From NCBI GenBank assembly GCA_030830565.1, contig JAURMR010000025.1, positions 1-36,764 on the forward strand: a stretch of 36,764 nt of DNA, given 5' to 3'. The stretch comes from Acidimicrobiales bacterium (lineage in GTDB: Bacteria > Actinomycetota > Acidimicrobiia > Acidimicrobiales > Acidimicrobilacustridaceae). This document shows positions 16,277 to 23,769 of this stretch, in pieces (positions within the stretch are counted from its first letter, which is position 1; each line of letters starts with the position of its first letter). The position numbers and the translations under genes were made by a program. The notes beneath the pieces are model-generated. The model was not told where the DNA came from and made no database searches. It was given only the letters and a program-made list of their open reading frames with translations.

Positions 16277-17628
16277 TACGGGAGATCGCCCTCGATCTCA
16301 CTCGGCGAAATACCGATATAGCGCTCGAGCGCGAGCTGATTATTGAGAATGCGACTTTCTTCTTGAGAAAGCGTGATGCGGGAGAAACCTGGTTGATGCA
16401 AACCGCGCTGCGCTGTGCGCAACATAGCGAAGTCCTGATTAAACACCGTGCCGAACGCCATGGTGTCAAGCGGAACTTCTAACTTCATTGGCTTTGTTCG
16501 CGCCGCACTGGCACCGGCACGATCGAAGTTGAAGATGTCGAGCCAACACTCATCGGGGTTATCGCCAGGACGAGTGCGAAGAATCGAAAGCAAATCAGGG
16601 TGAAGCAACACCGTGATGTTCGGAAACACATTGTGCTGATCCATCATCATGATTTGTTCGTTGGTGTAATCGGAAAGATCGACACCCTTTGCTACTTGTG
16701 CTTCGCGAACGCAGTTCGCCATCACGTCAAAAAGCGTTGAACCTTCAGGGATTGGTGGGGTCACACCAGGTTCAGCTGCGTCAATCCCGGCGCGAGCTGA
16801 ATACACCGCAGCGAATGCTTCCCAAACTTCTTGATCGGTGGGAGTAGGCCGAATACGCGGTGACGGAACGCCGTACAACTGTCGGCTTCGACCAACGTGA
16901 TCCCAGAACACCTGATGGTTGTCGAGATCGGCAAACACCGTGAGCAGCTCAGGATGCAATCCCTGCACGTGGTAGGTCTCACTAAATCCGTCAGCGGCGG
17001 TCTTCCAATTCGAGGGAACCTTCACGCTGATTTCGAATCGACAGTGGAAATCGTCCATTTTCAGATATGCCGCGTCGGCTGGTGCGCCACCTAGGTATGT
17101 GGCAAGGCTCATTGCTTCGGTATCGAAGTTGACGAACACGAGCGGGCCCCATGTGTCGACGAGTACCGGTGGCAGGCCATAGGCATCGTTGTCGATCACA
17201 CCGAAATCGCGACGGCTCGGAATTTCGCTGAGCGAACCGTCGAGATTCCAACACCAGCGGTGGAATCCACATCGAAGTTCAGTGAGGTCTGTTCCCGAGC
17301 CTTTGCACAGTTCGATACCACGATGCATGCACACGTTCTGGAACGCCCTGAGGACACCGTCTTGGTCGCGAAGGATGATTGCGGAGAGTTTGCCGACCGA
17401 AAACTCGACCCAATCACCTGGATCGCAGACTGCATCGATCGTGGTTGCGAATTGCCAAACCCTTGGCCACATTCGCTCGTCTTCGAGCGCAGCGAACTCT
17501 GGCGAGTAATACCGCTCTGCAGGAATCGTGATCGGGCGACGCGTCGTCGGTCCCGAACCCTCTGAACGAGTTCGCAGTGTTCCGATGTCTTTGACGGGAA
17601 CTTCGGTTGGTTCTGTGAGATCAGTCAT
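16276..17628 (-). CDS. Rieske non-haem iron oxygenase, alpha subunit
   Basis: 450 aa oxygenase that would hydroxylate or demethylate its substrate using electrons from a separate reductase. The Rieske [2Fe-2S] site is C100-x-H102 (VCMHRG) and C120-x2-H123 (RCGFHRW). The mononuclear iron site is H220 and H225 (ETYHVQGLHPE). The residue that bridges neighbouring active sites, Asp205 in naphthalene dioxygenase, is Glu217 here, as in carnitine/choline-type monooxygenases. No reductase, ferredoxin or beta subunit gene is in the window. The start at 17628 has a G-rich ribosome site (GGGGGG) and the usual acidic N-terminus. It is first in a three-gene block with the PaaX regulator and the ACMSD-like hydrolase, with a 70-bp gap to the upstream operon. 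Confidence 0.93.
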   Translation of the reverse strand: MTDLTEPTEVPVKDIGTLRTRSEGSGPTTRRPITIPAERYYSPEFAALEDERMWPRVWQFATTIDAVCDPGDWVEFSVGKLSAIILRDQDGVLRAFQNVCMHRGIELCKGSGTDLTELRCGFHRWCWNLDGSLSEIPSRRDFGVIDNDAYGLPPVLVDTWGPLVFVNFDTEAMSLATYLGGAPADAAYLKMDDFHCRFEISVKVPSNWKTAADGFSETYHVQGLHPELLTVFADLDNHQVFWDHVGRSRQLYGVPSPRIRPTPTDQEVWEAFAAVYSARAGIDAAEPGVTPPIPEGSTLFDVMANCVREAQVAKGVDLSDYTNEQIMMMDQHNVFPNITVLLHPDLLSILRTRPGDNPDECWLDIFNFDRAGASAARTKPMKLEVPLDTMAFGTVFNQDFAMLRTAQRGLHQPGFSRITLSQEESRILNNQLALERYIGISPSEIEGDLP

Positions 17629-17698
17629 CGTGTCGGCCCCCCGAATGGCTACCTAACGATCCTGCCACAGAGCAGTCATGACAATTGCAGGACCGACG

Positions 17699-18301
17699 TC
17701 ACGAACTCGGCCGCTGATGCACCGTCACGACATAGTCCGGTGCGTCAGCCAAGATTTCGCCTTCCCAGCCGGCCTTATGCCCCGCGGGGACGAGACCTTC
17801 ACGCCCACACCACTCGTCAAGCTCCGCGATCGTCGGCCAGGACGATTTGAGTTGGTTCCCCATGATCAGCCAACCACCGGGCGCGACGTGCCGCGCGCAG
17901 TTCTGCACTGCATCAGCGCGATTAGGCGCCTCCACGAATCCGATGACATTGCCAGCAACAACGACAACATCGAACTGCCGACCAATGACCACTGTTGCGA
18001 GATCCGCCAAACGCCAATCAAGCTTTGGCGCACGTCGCTTCGCTCGTTCAAGAAGATCGGGGTCAAGATCAACGCCGACGACATCGACACCGCGAGCGGT
18101 GAGTTCGATGCCGACACGACCAAAACCACATCCGGCATCGAGCGCCGTCTTCGGTGCAAACTGCATCACGAAGTCGACCTCGCCATGTGGGTTCGCGCCC
18201 TGTTCGGCTATACGGTCCCAGCGAGACTCGTACTCATCAAGGTCAACCGCCTTGCGCCACTGCGCCCATTCGGTAGAACCGGCTGTTGGATCGTCAGTCA
18301 T
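17699..18301 (-). CDS. Class I SAM-dependent methyltransferase
   Basis: 200 aa, Rossmann-fold methyltransferase. Motif I is ALDAGCGFGRVG (D55 to G64) and the acidic ribose-binding strand is VVGVDLDPDLLERA. Then follow FDVVVVAGNVIGFV (motif IV region) and HVAPGGWLIMG (motif VI region). The frame runs open to 18367, but the ATG at 18301 overlaps the upstream crotonase stop (ATGA) and has the ribosome site GAGGGA, so it is the start. It is the last gene of the eight-gene acyl-CoA operon. Its small size and lack of an extra substrate domain fit a small-molecule acceptor; the substrate is unknown. Confidence 0.88.
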   Translation of the reverse strand: MTDDPTAGSTEWAQWRKAVDLDEYESRWDRIAEQGANPHGEVDFVMQFAPKTALDAGCGFGRVGIELTARGVDVVGVDLDPDLLERAKRRAPKLDWRLADLATVVIGRQFDVVVVAGNVIGFVEAPNRADAVQNCARHVAPGGWLIMGNQLKSSWPTIAELDEWCGREGLVPAGHKAGWEGEILADAPDYVVTVHQRPSS

Positions 18302-19383
18302 CGCTGTCCCTCGTTGCTGTTCTTCTGCTGAAACATTTCGTCGTCGATCAGGTCGACCAGTCCCCACTGCAGAGCTGTTGAGGCGTCGATAGGTTGGGCA
18401 GAGAGACCGAAGAACGCGGCTCGATGACGTCCGATCCGACGAGGAATACTCGACGTGCCACCGGCGCCCGGGACAAGCCCCATCGAGATTTCCGGCAACA
18501 AGAACATCGTTGCGGAATGGGCAACGACCTTCGACGCGAAAGCGGGCAATTCAACGCCGGCGCCAACGCATGTTCCGTGGACATACACCTCTGTGCGATC
18601 AGCGATTGACGAAAGCGCAACACCTGCATTTCGTCGAGTTCGGATGCCGTGAGCCTCCACAGGTTCGGGTGCTGTGCCGAATTCGTCAAGATCTCCACCG
18701 CTACAGAACGAAGGCCCTTCACCCCGCAGCACGACACGGGTAATCGAGCGATCAACATCGACGAGTCGAAGTGCTTCCACCAACTCATCGCGCATTTGCG
18801 CGCCGTAGGCGTTGTGCACCTCTGGACGATCGAGTGTGATGCGCAATTCATTACCGGCGCGCTCGACACGAACGACGGAGTGGTTCGGTCGAGGTTTGGG
18901 CGTACGCGCAGAACGGCTCTTGAGCCACGTCGCATAGCGACTGCCGCCTTGGAGAAGGCTGTAGACCCACGACTCTGCAACAACGGCCTCAGGCGCCGAG
19001 GATGCTTCACCTACCCGGAGCAATTGCGCCAACGCAACCGATGCATCGGGCGAGGCCGCGATCGAAGCGCATAAGGCATCGATCACTCCGTCAAGTGCTG
19101 GTCCACACTCAACCCACGGAGCATCCGCGGATTCTGTGGCACACAACAAAACATCGAGTCCGAGTGCCGCCGGATCATCGACACCACCCGATTGCGAGAG
19201 TCCGATGAGAACGACCGGTGCAGTTTCCAGCAACCCCGTGAGTCGCTCAAGATCTGCCGAAATAAACGGCGTCGTGAGATCAACAAGAACCGCCGGCCAC
19301 GATGGAACCGAGTCGAGCGCTGTGTCATCAAGTCCATCGGCGATGAGCTCAAGAAGTTCCGATGGAGTGAAAGCCGCTGTCAT
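18298..19383 (-). CDS. Crotonase-family protein with an extra N-terminal half
   Basis: 361 aa, about 100 longer than a standard enoyl-CoA hydratase. The C-terminal ~210 residues are a crotonase domain: LDRPEVHNAYGAQMRDELVEAL, oxyanion segments PSFCSGGDLDEFG and HGTCVGAGVELPAFA, and an acid in LPEISMGLVPGAGG. The N-terminal ~150 residues (AVLVDLTTPFISADLERL to AVVAESWVYSLLQGG) look like a degenerate crotonase-like or helical domain without oxyanion motifs. Both ends are coupled by ATGA overlaps, to the amidohydrolase upstream and the methyltransferase downstream. It is likely a CoA-ester hydratase, isomerase or hydrolase in the same pathway as the crotonase at 21842. The start at 19383 is set by the overlap; the longer frame to 19488 would run well into the upstream gene. 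Confidence 0.87.
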   Translation of the reverse strand: MTAAFTPSELLELIADGLDDTALDSVPSWPAVLVDLTTPFISADLERLTGLLETAPVVLIGLSQSGGVDDPAALGLDVLLCATESADAPWVECGPALDGVIDALCASIAASPDASVALAQLLRVGEASSAPEAVVAESWVYSLLQGGSRYATWLKSRSARTPKPRPNHSVVRVERAGNELRITLDRPEVHNAYGAQMRDELVEALRLVDVDRSITRVVLRGEGPSFCSGGDLDEFGTAPEPVEAHGIRTRRNAGVALSSIADRTEVYVHGTCVGAGVELPAFASKVVAHSATMFLLPEISMGLVPGAGGTSSIPRRIGRHRAAFFGLSAQPIDASTALQWGLVDLIDDEMFQQKNSNEGQR

Positions 19384-20765
19384 GAGTGCACCAGCCTGCC
19401 TCCCACCCACGTCATTCGCACATGCGATGCATCGGGATGAGCCAGGACCGTCGCCAACGGTGCATCGAGCAGACAGAGATCGGCGCATGCTCCAACTCGT
19501 ACTCGACGCACAGAACCACCAGGATCAAGAGGATCGGTAAGAAACCATCCGAGCGCAATCTCAGCATCTACCCGCTCGGCGCCACCCAACGTCTTCCCTG
19601 CACGTGTCGAGCGAGAAGATGCCGCCGCAATTGCCAGCCATGGATCGACCGACGTCACCGGAGCGTCGCTACCGGCTGCAACGCGGACACCGGCGTTCAA
19701 CAACGAAGCAGCCCTATGAAGAAACGGAAGATCATCGCTATCGACCACATCGAGATAATGATCACCGCGCTCATGCACGAGCCCCGGTTGAATGATCACC
19801 GTGACTCGCTCGCTAGCAAGCAAAGAATCAAGATCCGATGGCAATACCGAGCCGTGTTCGATCCGATCGCCTTCGCGCATTCCTGCGAGTGCGAACGCCG
19901 TCGCAGTGGTTACCGTTTCAGCTCGTGAAACCGCGTGGATCGCAACCGCGCGCCCTGCGGCGTGATGTGCCGTGATCAGTTGGGCGAGAAGGTCTGGGTC
20001 GAGGCCGATGACTTCATCAACCAGCACTTTCGCAGGGCCAATCATTGCCCAGCCTTCGACCGCTGCGCGCTCGTCATCGGACACTCCGAGCAACGTCAAC
20101 CGTTGTGGCAATGACCCGTCTGCTTTTGCCTGACGAAGAACTTCAATCCGACCCCTACCAAGGTTGGGAGTGGCGTCGGTGATTCCCGTAATTCCAAACC
20201 CCGCAAGGTCAGAGCCGACCTCGCTTAAGGACGGCGTCACCACACCAACCCGTTCCGCCAACCAACCGTCGAGTCGAAGGAGTCGTCCCGTTGGCTGGCC
20301 GTCGCCATCTCGTTCCACGCCCTCAGGAAGCTCGCCATCGCTCACTGCTTCGAGAGCCGCTGAAGACAAGATCCACGCCAGGCCGGATCGGTGCTGAACG
20401 CGCACCTTGCGTGAGCCGACAAGCGCATCGAGCCGATGGCGGTCCAGTTCGCCATGTCGGTGTTCGTCGTACCCCGAAGCACGCACCCATCCGGCACCGG
20501 ACAGAGCTGCAGCTTGTTGTAGCGCGAGCTCAAACTGCTGCCGATCATTCAGTGGGTCAAGATCAACCCCTTCACGTCGCGCTGCCATAGCCAACAAGTG
20601 CACATGATGGTCATGAAGACCCGGCAAGAGTGCGCCGCCCTGTGCATCAATAACGTCTGCATCATCGAGATCAACGAACTCAGCAAGTTCAACGACGACG
20701 TCACGGTCAATCACGACCGACACTCGACGGCCCTCAACCTCAGCGTTGCGGATGACAGTGCGCAT
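19380..20765 (-). CDS. Amidohydrolase family protein (YtcJ/family 3-like)
   Basis: 461 aa metal-dependent amidohydrolase. The N-terminal strand segment is VIRNAEVEGRRVSV, the metal motif is LLPGLHDHHVHLL, later histidines are AVAIHAVSR and RIEHGSVL, and the C-terminal catalytic Asp is in RVAAGSDAPVTSVDPW, followed by ADLCLLDAPL. This matches exoenzyme-regulatory/YtcJ-type amidohydrolases, which cleave amide or cyclic C-N bonds. Starts: ATG 20765 lies two bases after the CoA-transferase stop, while a GTG at 20771 would give a GTGA overlap; I take the ATG. A hydrolase embedded in an acyl-CoA operon suggests release or opening of an amide- or lactam-containing intermediate; that is inference. 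Confidence 0.88.
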   Translation of the reverse strand: MRTVIRNAEVEGRRVSVVIDRDVVVELAEFVDLDDADVIDAQGGALLPGLHDHHVHLLAMAARREGVDLDPLNDRQQFELALQQAAALSGAGWVRASGYDEHRHGELDRHRLDALVGSRKVRVQHRSGLAWILSSAALEAVSDGELPEGVERDGDGQPTGRLLRLDGWLAERVGVVTPSLSEVGSDLAGFGITGITDATPNLGRGRIEVLRQAKADGSLPQRLTLLGVSDDERAAVEGWAMIGPAKVLVDEVIGLDPDLLAQLITAHHAAGRAVAIHAVSRAETVTTATAFALAGMREGDRIEHGSVLPSDLDSLLASERVTVIIQPGLVHERGDHYLDVVDSDDLPFLHRAASLLNAGVRVAAGSDAPVTSVDPWLAIAAASSRSTRAGKTLGGAERVDAEIALGWFLTDPLDPGGSVRRVRVGACADLCLLDAPLATVLAHPDASHVRMTWVGGRLVHS

Positions 20766-20767
20766 GC

Positions 20768-21841
20768 TCACCACACAACTCGTGTCGCCCGCGCCGCACT
20801 GCGCGCAACTTCGCGCAATGCCACATCGACAGTCAGACCGCCGCCATGACCTACTGCATCAGCAATAAGCGCCGCTGCAACCAGACCTGTTAATGGGTCG
20901 GCTACTGCATCGCCCACAAAACCTGGAGCGCCTGCTGCATCTCGGTCGATTAGACCGCCTGCAACTGCTGCGTCGTCACCAAACCCGACCCAGTCGCGCC
21001 ACGGACCGCAGCGTCCGTATGCAGTAATCGAAAGCCACACCATTCCCGGTCGCTCCGCGAGAAAATCGGCGGGGATGATGCCAAGGCGATCAAGCGCTCG
21101 GGGTCGTGAGCCTTCAATCACGACATCGGCCTGCCGGAGGAGATCAACGAGTTCAGCAACACCCGCTGGCTCTTCAAGCGCGAGTGACCGAAACTCCTGT
21201 CCCGCGTGAAGCCAATCAAACAATTCGCGATCGCCGTTGCGAGAAGCATCGGGTCGCGTTGAGGATTCCACTTTGATAACTCGTGCGCCGGCATCGGAGA
21301 GCACGCGGGAGCAAAGTGGACCGGCCCATAACGAGGACAGATCAACGACAACCGCATCTTTGATCCTCGTACCGTTTCGGCGAGCACCGACGCGGCGCTG
21401 GATCCATGGACGCGCAGCATTCGTTGTTCCGCGGTCGTGCAGCTGCTCATCGGTTTCCGCCGGAAGTTGCGCAATTGCCAAACCAAGTTCCTGTCCAGAG
21501 CGGACAACATCGTCGCTCCCCCGCTCTTTAAGAGCGCGAGCGATCTCCGCCCAAGGGAGGTCACCTCTGTGACGCTCGATGCCAAGCCATGCAGGCAACA
21601 GTTCAAGGTCATCACTTCGAGGCAGGTGGACCGCACACCACCCATCGACTGTTGACAGGAGGCGACATTGGCCCCCCATGGAGGTTTGCCGAAACTCCGA
21701 TGCATTCGCGAAAAGTGCACGCTGGGAGAGCAGGTCATTGCCGCTTCGAACGACGGATATCCCGAGTGCGCCAAGCCGCTCAATCGCTTGATCAGCAAAG
21801 CCAACTGCGAGATCCCAACCTGGCGATACTGCGGTCACCAT
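20768..21841 (-). CDS. Family III CoA-transferase (CaiB/BaiF), permuted domain order
   Basis: 357 aa. Canonical CaiB/BaiF proteins begin with VLDLS-x-AGP and end with an ADGW-type segment. Here the ADGW-like part comes first (MGGQCRLLSTVDGWCAVHL, about residues 55-73, with the helical part to about 130). The usual N-terminal part follows: VVVDLSSLWAGPLCSRVLSD and VIKVESS at about 166-193. The catalytic Asp lies in VADPLTGLVAAA (D315) near the C-terminus. So the order is circularly permuted relative to CaiB and formyl-CoA transferase. It would move CoA between carboxylic acids. The ATG abuts the upstream crotonase stop (TAGATG), and the next gene starts two bases after its stop. It is the middle of a tight operon; the CoA acceptor is unknown. 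Confidence 0.85.
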   Translation of the reverse strand: MVTAVSPGWDLAVGFADQAIERLGALGISVVRSGNDLLSQRALFANASEFRQTSMGGQCRLLSTVDGWCAVHLPRSDDLELLPAWLGIERHRGDLPWAEIARALKERGSDDVVRSGQELGLAIAQLPAETDEQLHDRGTTNAARPWIQRRVGARRNGTRIKDAVVVDLSSLWAGPLCSRVLSDAGARVIKVESSTRPDASRNGDRELFDWLHAGQEFRSLALEEPAGVAELVDLLRQADVVIEGSRPRALDRLGIIPADFLAERPGMVWLSITAYGRCGPWRDWVGFGDDAAVAGGLIDRDAAGAPGFVGDAVADPLTGLVAAALIADAVGHGGGLTVDVALREVARSAARATRVVW

Positions 21842-22594
21842 CTATGACTTCGAAGAGATCTGGGCACGAAGCTTGGCTAAGAGTTCGACAAATGCGTCTC
21901 CTCGCAATGACGCAAGTTGCGGACTCAACTCGGCCGATACGGCATCATCAGAATTGGTGATCGCATCGTTGGCCAGGATCGTCGCCTTCATTGAGCGAAC
22001 GACTTCGGGCGGACCGGCAGCAGCTTTCGCCGCCATCGCATGCGCAATCGCAAGAAGTTCAGCGTCGGGTACGCACTTCCACGCCAGTCCAATTTCCGCC
22101 GCTTGCGTGCCATTGACGACCTCGCCAAACAACACGAGCGCCATGGTGGTTTGAAGATCCGTAATCCGGCGAAGTCTCCAAGTATTGCCACCCCCCGGAT
22201 GAAGGCCGATCTGCAGAAAGCGAGTATCGAACGTTGCAGATTCGCCAGCGAGGATCACGTCGCACGCAAGTGCGAGGTTGAGTCCAGCTCCGACCGCCGC
22301 ACCGTTGACTGCCGCGATCGTCGGAAGCGGTGATTCGGCAAGACGAAGAAATCCTGAATAGATCTTGCGTAATTTCGCTTCGGTGTCACATGCCGCAAGG
22401 TCATCGAGATCGGCACCAGCACAAAATGCCGGCGATGCGCCAGTGACAACGATTGCGCCGACATCGTCGCGATCTTCGAGCTCGTCCATGCCTTCAACCA
22501 CCGCGGCATTGAGCGCCGCCGAGACGATGTTCCGACGCCCCGGATCATTCAGGGTGATGGTGGCGACACGGTCAGCGATATCCAGCGTGATCAT
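21842..22594 (-). CDS. Enoyl-CoA hydratase/isomerase
   Basis: 250 aa, standard crotonase length. First oxyanion segment SPAFCAGADLDDLA, second VNGAAVGAGLNLALACDVI, then DTRFLQIGLHPGGGNTWRL, where the active-site region carries His-Pro-Gly-Gly-Gly rather than the Glu-containing motif of typical hydratases. The C-terminal SMKATI helix segment is usual. It likely hydrates, isomerises or hydrolyses an acyl-CoA in the same pathway as its operon partners. The ATG at 22594 lies 41 bp after the acyl-CoA dehydrogenase stop, and the stop abuts the CoA-transferase start. The missing canonical Glu makes simple beta-oxidation hydration less certain. Confidence 0.92.
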   Translation of the reverse strand: MITLDIADRVATITLNDPGRRNIVSAALNAAVVEGMDELEDRDDVGAIVVTGASPAFCAGADLDDLAACDTEAKLRKIYSGFLRLAESPLPTIAAVNGAAVGAGLNLALACDVILAGESATFDTRFLQIGLHPGGGNTWRLRRITDLQTTMALVLFGEVVNGTQAAEIGLAWKCVPDAELLAIAHAMAAKAAAGPPEVVRSMKATILANDAITNSDDAVSAELSPQLASLRGDAFVELLAKLRAQISSKS

Positions 22595-22635
22595 TCCGTC
22601 ATTGTTGCCGCTTCATGCCACTGCTGCCGATTTGG

Positions 22636-23736
22636 TTAGCGAGGAAGTCCCAGCACGCGGTCGCCAAGGATGTTGCGCATGACATCGGAGGTGCCGCCCA
22701 TGATCGTGTAGGCAGGCGCATAGGCGATTTCGGTTGACCAGTCAGAGAGCAACATCGCCTCGGGGCCCAAGATTCGAGCGGAGAAGTCAGCGACTCGTTG
22801 TTCATACTCGGTGCAGACACATTTCGTGCCCGCCGCGAATCCTGCCGGGGTCTGTCCGAGAACGCTCCGGTACACCAAGAGACGGCCCACGGTGAAGCCG
22901 ATTTCCAACTCGGCAATTTCCTGGCGAACGATCGGATCCGAAGTGTCGGCCTTTTCGAGGGCATACAGATACAGCGCTCGGTTCGACACCAGGCGATCGA
23001 TGCCACCTCGTTCATGCTCAAGTTGTTTCATCGTCTGCGAGAAGGCTTTGCCCTCAACGCCAACCAAGTTGCCAACGGGAACGCGAACGTTATCGAACCA
23101 CACTTCGTTGAAATGGCGAGCGTCGACCATGTCGCGAATCGGGCGAACTTCGATGCCCGGCGAGTCCATCGGCACAATGATTTCGCTGATTCCAAGATGG
23201 GGCTTTCCCGGAACGCTTTCTGTTCGGCAGATCAAGTAGCAGTAGTCCGATTCATGCGCGAACGAGGTCCAGATTTTCTGACCGTTGATTACCCATTCAT
23301 CCCCGTCGCGAACTGCTGAGGTACTGAGAGACGCAAGATCGGACCCGCTGTTCGGCTCGGACATGCCGATGCACCATGTGACATCGCCAGCAAGAATCTC
23401 AGGCAGGTACCGCTCGCATTGTTCTGCCGTTCCAAACGTGAACAGACCAGGGCCCATCTGACGGTCTGCGAACCAGGTCGCACCAATCGGTACACCAGCG
23501 GTGATGAGCGCCTCGCTCACGACTAAGCGATCGATAGGCGAACGTCCACCGCCACCAAATTCTTTCGGCCAGGTCATACCGATCCAGCCTCGAGCCGCAA
23601 GTTCCTGAGAACACTCGCGAGAGAACGAACATAGCCACGAATCGTTGAAACGGCCGTACTTGGCCACTGCAGCAACTGCGAATTCTTCGGCCTCGGCTTT
23701 CAGCGCAAGAAGATCGTCGTTGAGAGTGAAATCCAC
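22636..23736 (-). CDS. Acyl-CoA dehydrogenase
   Basis: FAD-dependent alpha,beta-dehydrogenation of an acyl-CoA. 366 aa. Helical N-terminal domain; MSEPNSGSDLASLSTSAVRD (FAD/substrate strand, W-C-I-G-M-S-E-P motif); DEWVINGQKIWTSFAHESDYCYLICRT in the beta domain; and C-terminal IMGGTSDVMRNILGDRVLGLPR. The frame extends to a TTG at 23745. I prefer the GTG at 23736 because a TAGATT -10 ends seven bases before it, the leaderless pattern seen elsewhere. Relatives from actinobacterial steroid/terpenoid pathways have the same GGTS-x-RNI-x-x-R-LGLPR ending. It starts an internal transcription unit just after the acyl-CoA synthetase. Confidence 0.93.
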   Translation of the reverse strand: MDFTLNDDLLALKAEAEEFAVAAVAKYGRFNDSWLCSFSRECSQELAARGWIGMTWPKEFGGGGRSPIDRLVVSEALITAGVPIGATWFADRQMGPGLFTFGTAEQCERYLPEILAGDVTWCIGMSEPNSGSDLASLSTSAVRDGDEWVINGQKIWTSFAHESDYCYLICRTESVPGKPHLGISEIIVPMDSPGIEVRPIRDMVDARHFNEVWFDNVRVPVGNLVGVEGKAFSQTMKQLEHERGGIDRLVSNRALYLYALEKADTSDPIVRQEIAELEIGFTVGRLLVYRSVLGQTPAGFAAGTKCVCTEYEQRVADFSARILGPEAMLLSDWSTEIAYAPAYTIMGGTSDVMRNILGDRVLGLPR

Positions 23737-23743
23737 GAAGGTC

Positions 23744-23749
23744 AATCTA
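23744..23749 (-). promoter_or_regulatory. Candidate leaderless -10 box of the acyl-CoA dehydrogenase
   Basis: TAGATT, then GACCTTC, then the GTG at 23736. The hexamer equals those at 4180-4185 and 15425-15430. It lies between the synthetase stop and the dehydrogenase start, so it would be an internal operon promoter. Confidence 0.45.
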
Positions 23750-23769
23750 GGAGAAAGAACTCCGAAAAC

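Noticed and set aside
19384-19488. 35-residue N-terminal extension of the extended crotonase
   Set aside because: It would overlap the amidohydrolase coding region by more than 100 bp, while ATG 19383 gives the same ATGA coupling as its neighbours.
23737-23745. TTG at 23745 as start of the acyl-CoA dehydrogenase
   Set aside because: It lies inside the -10 region that best explains a leaderless GTG at 23736; not excluded.
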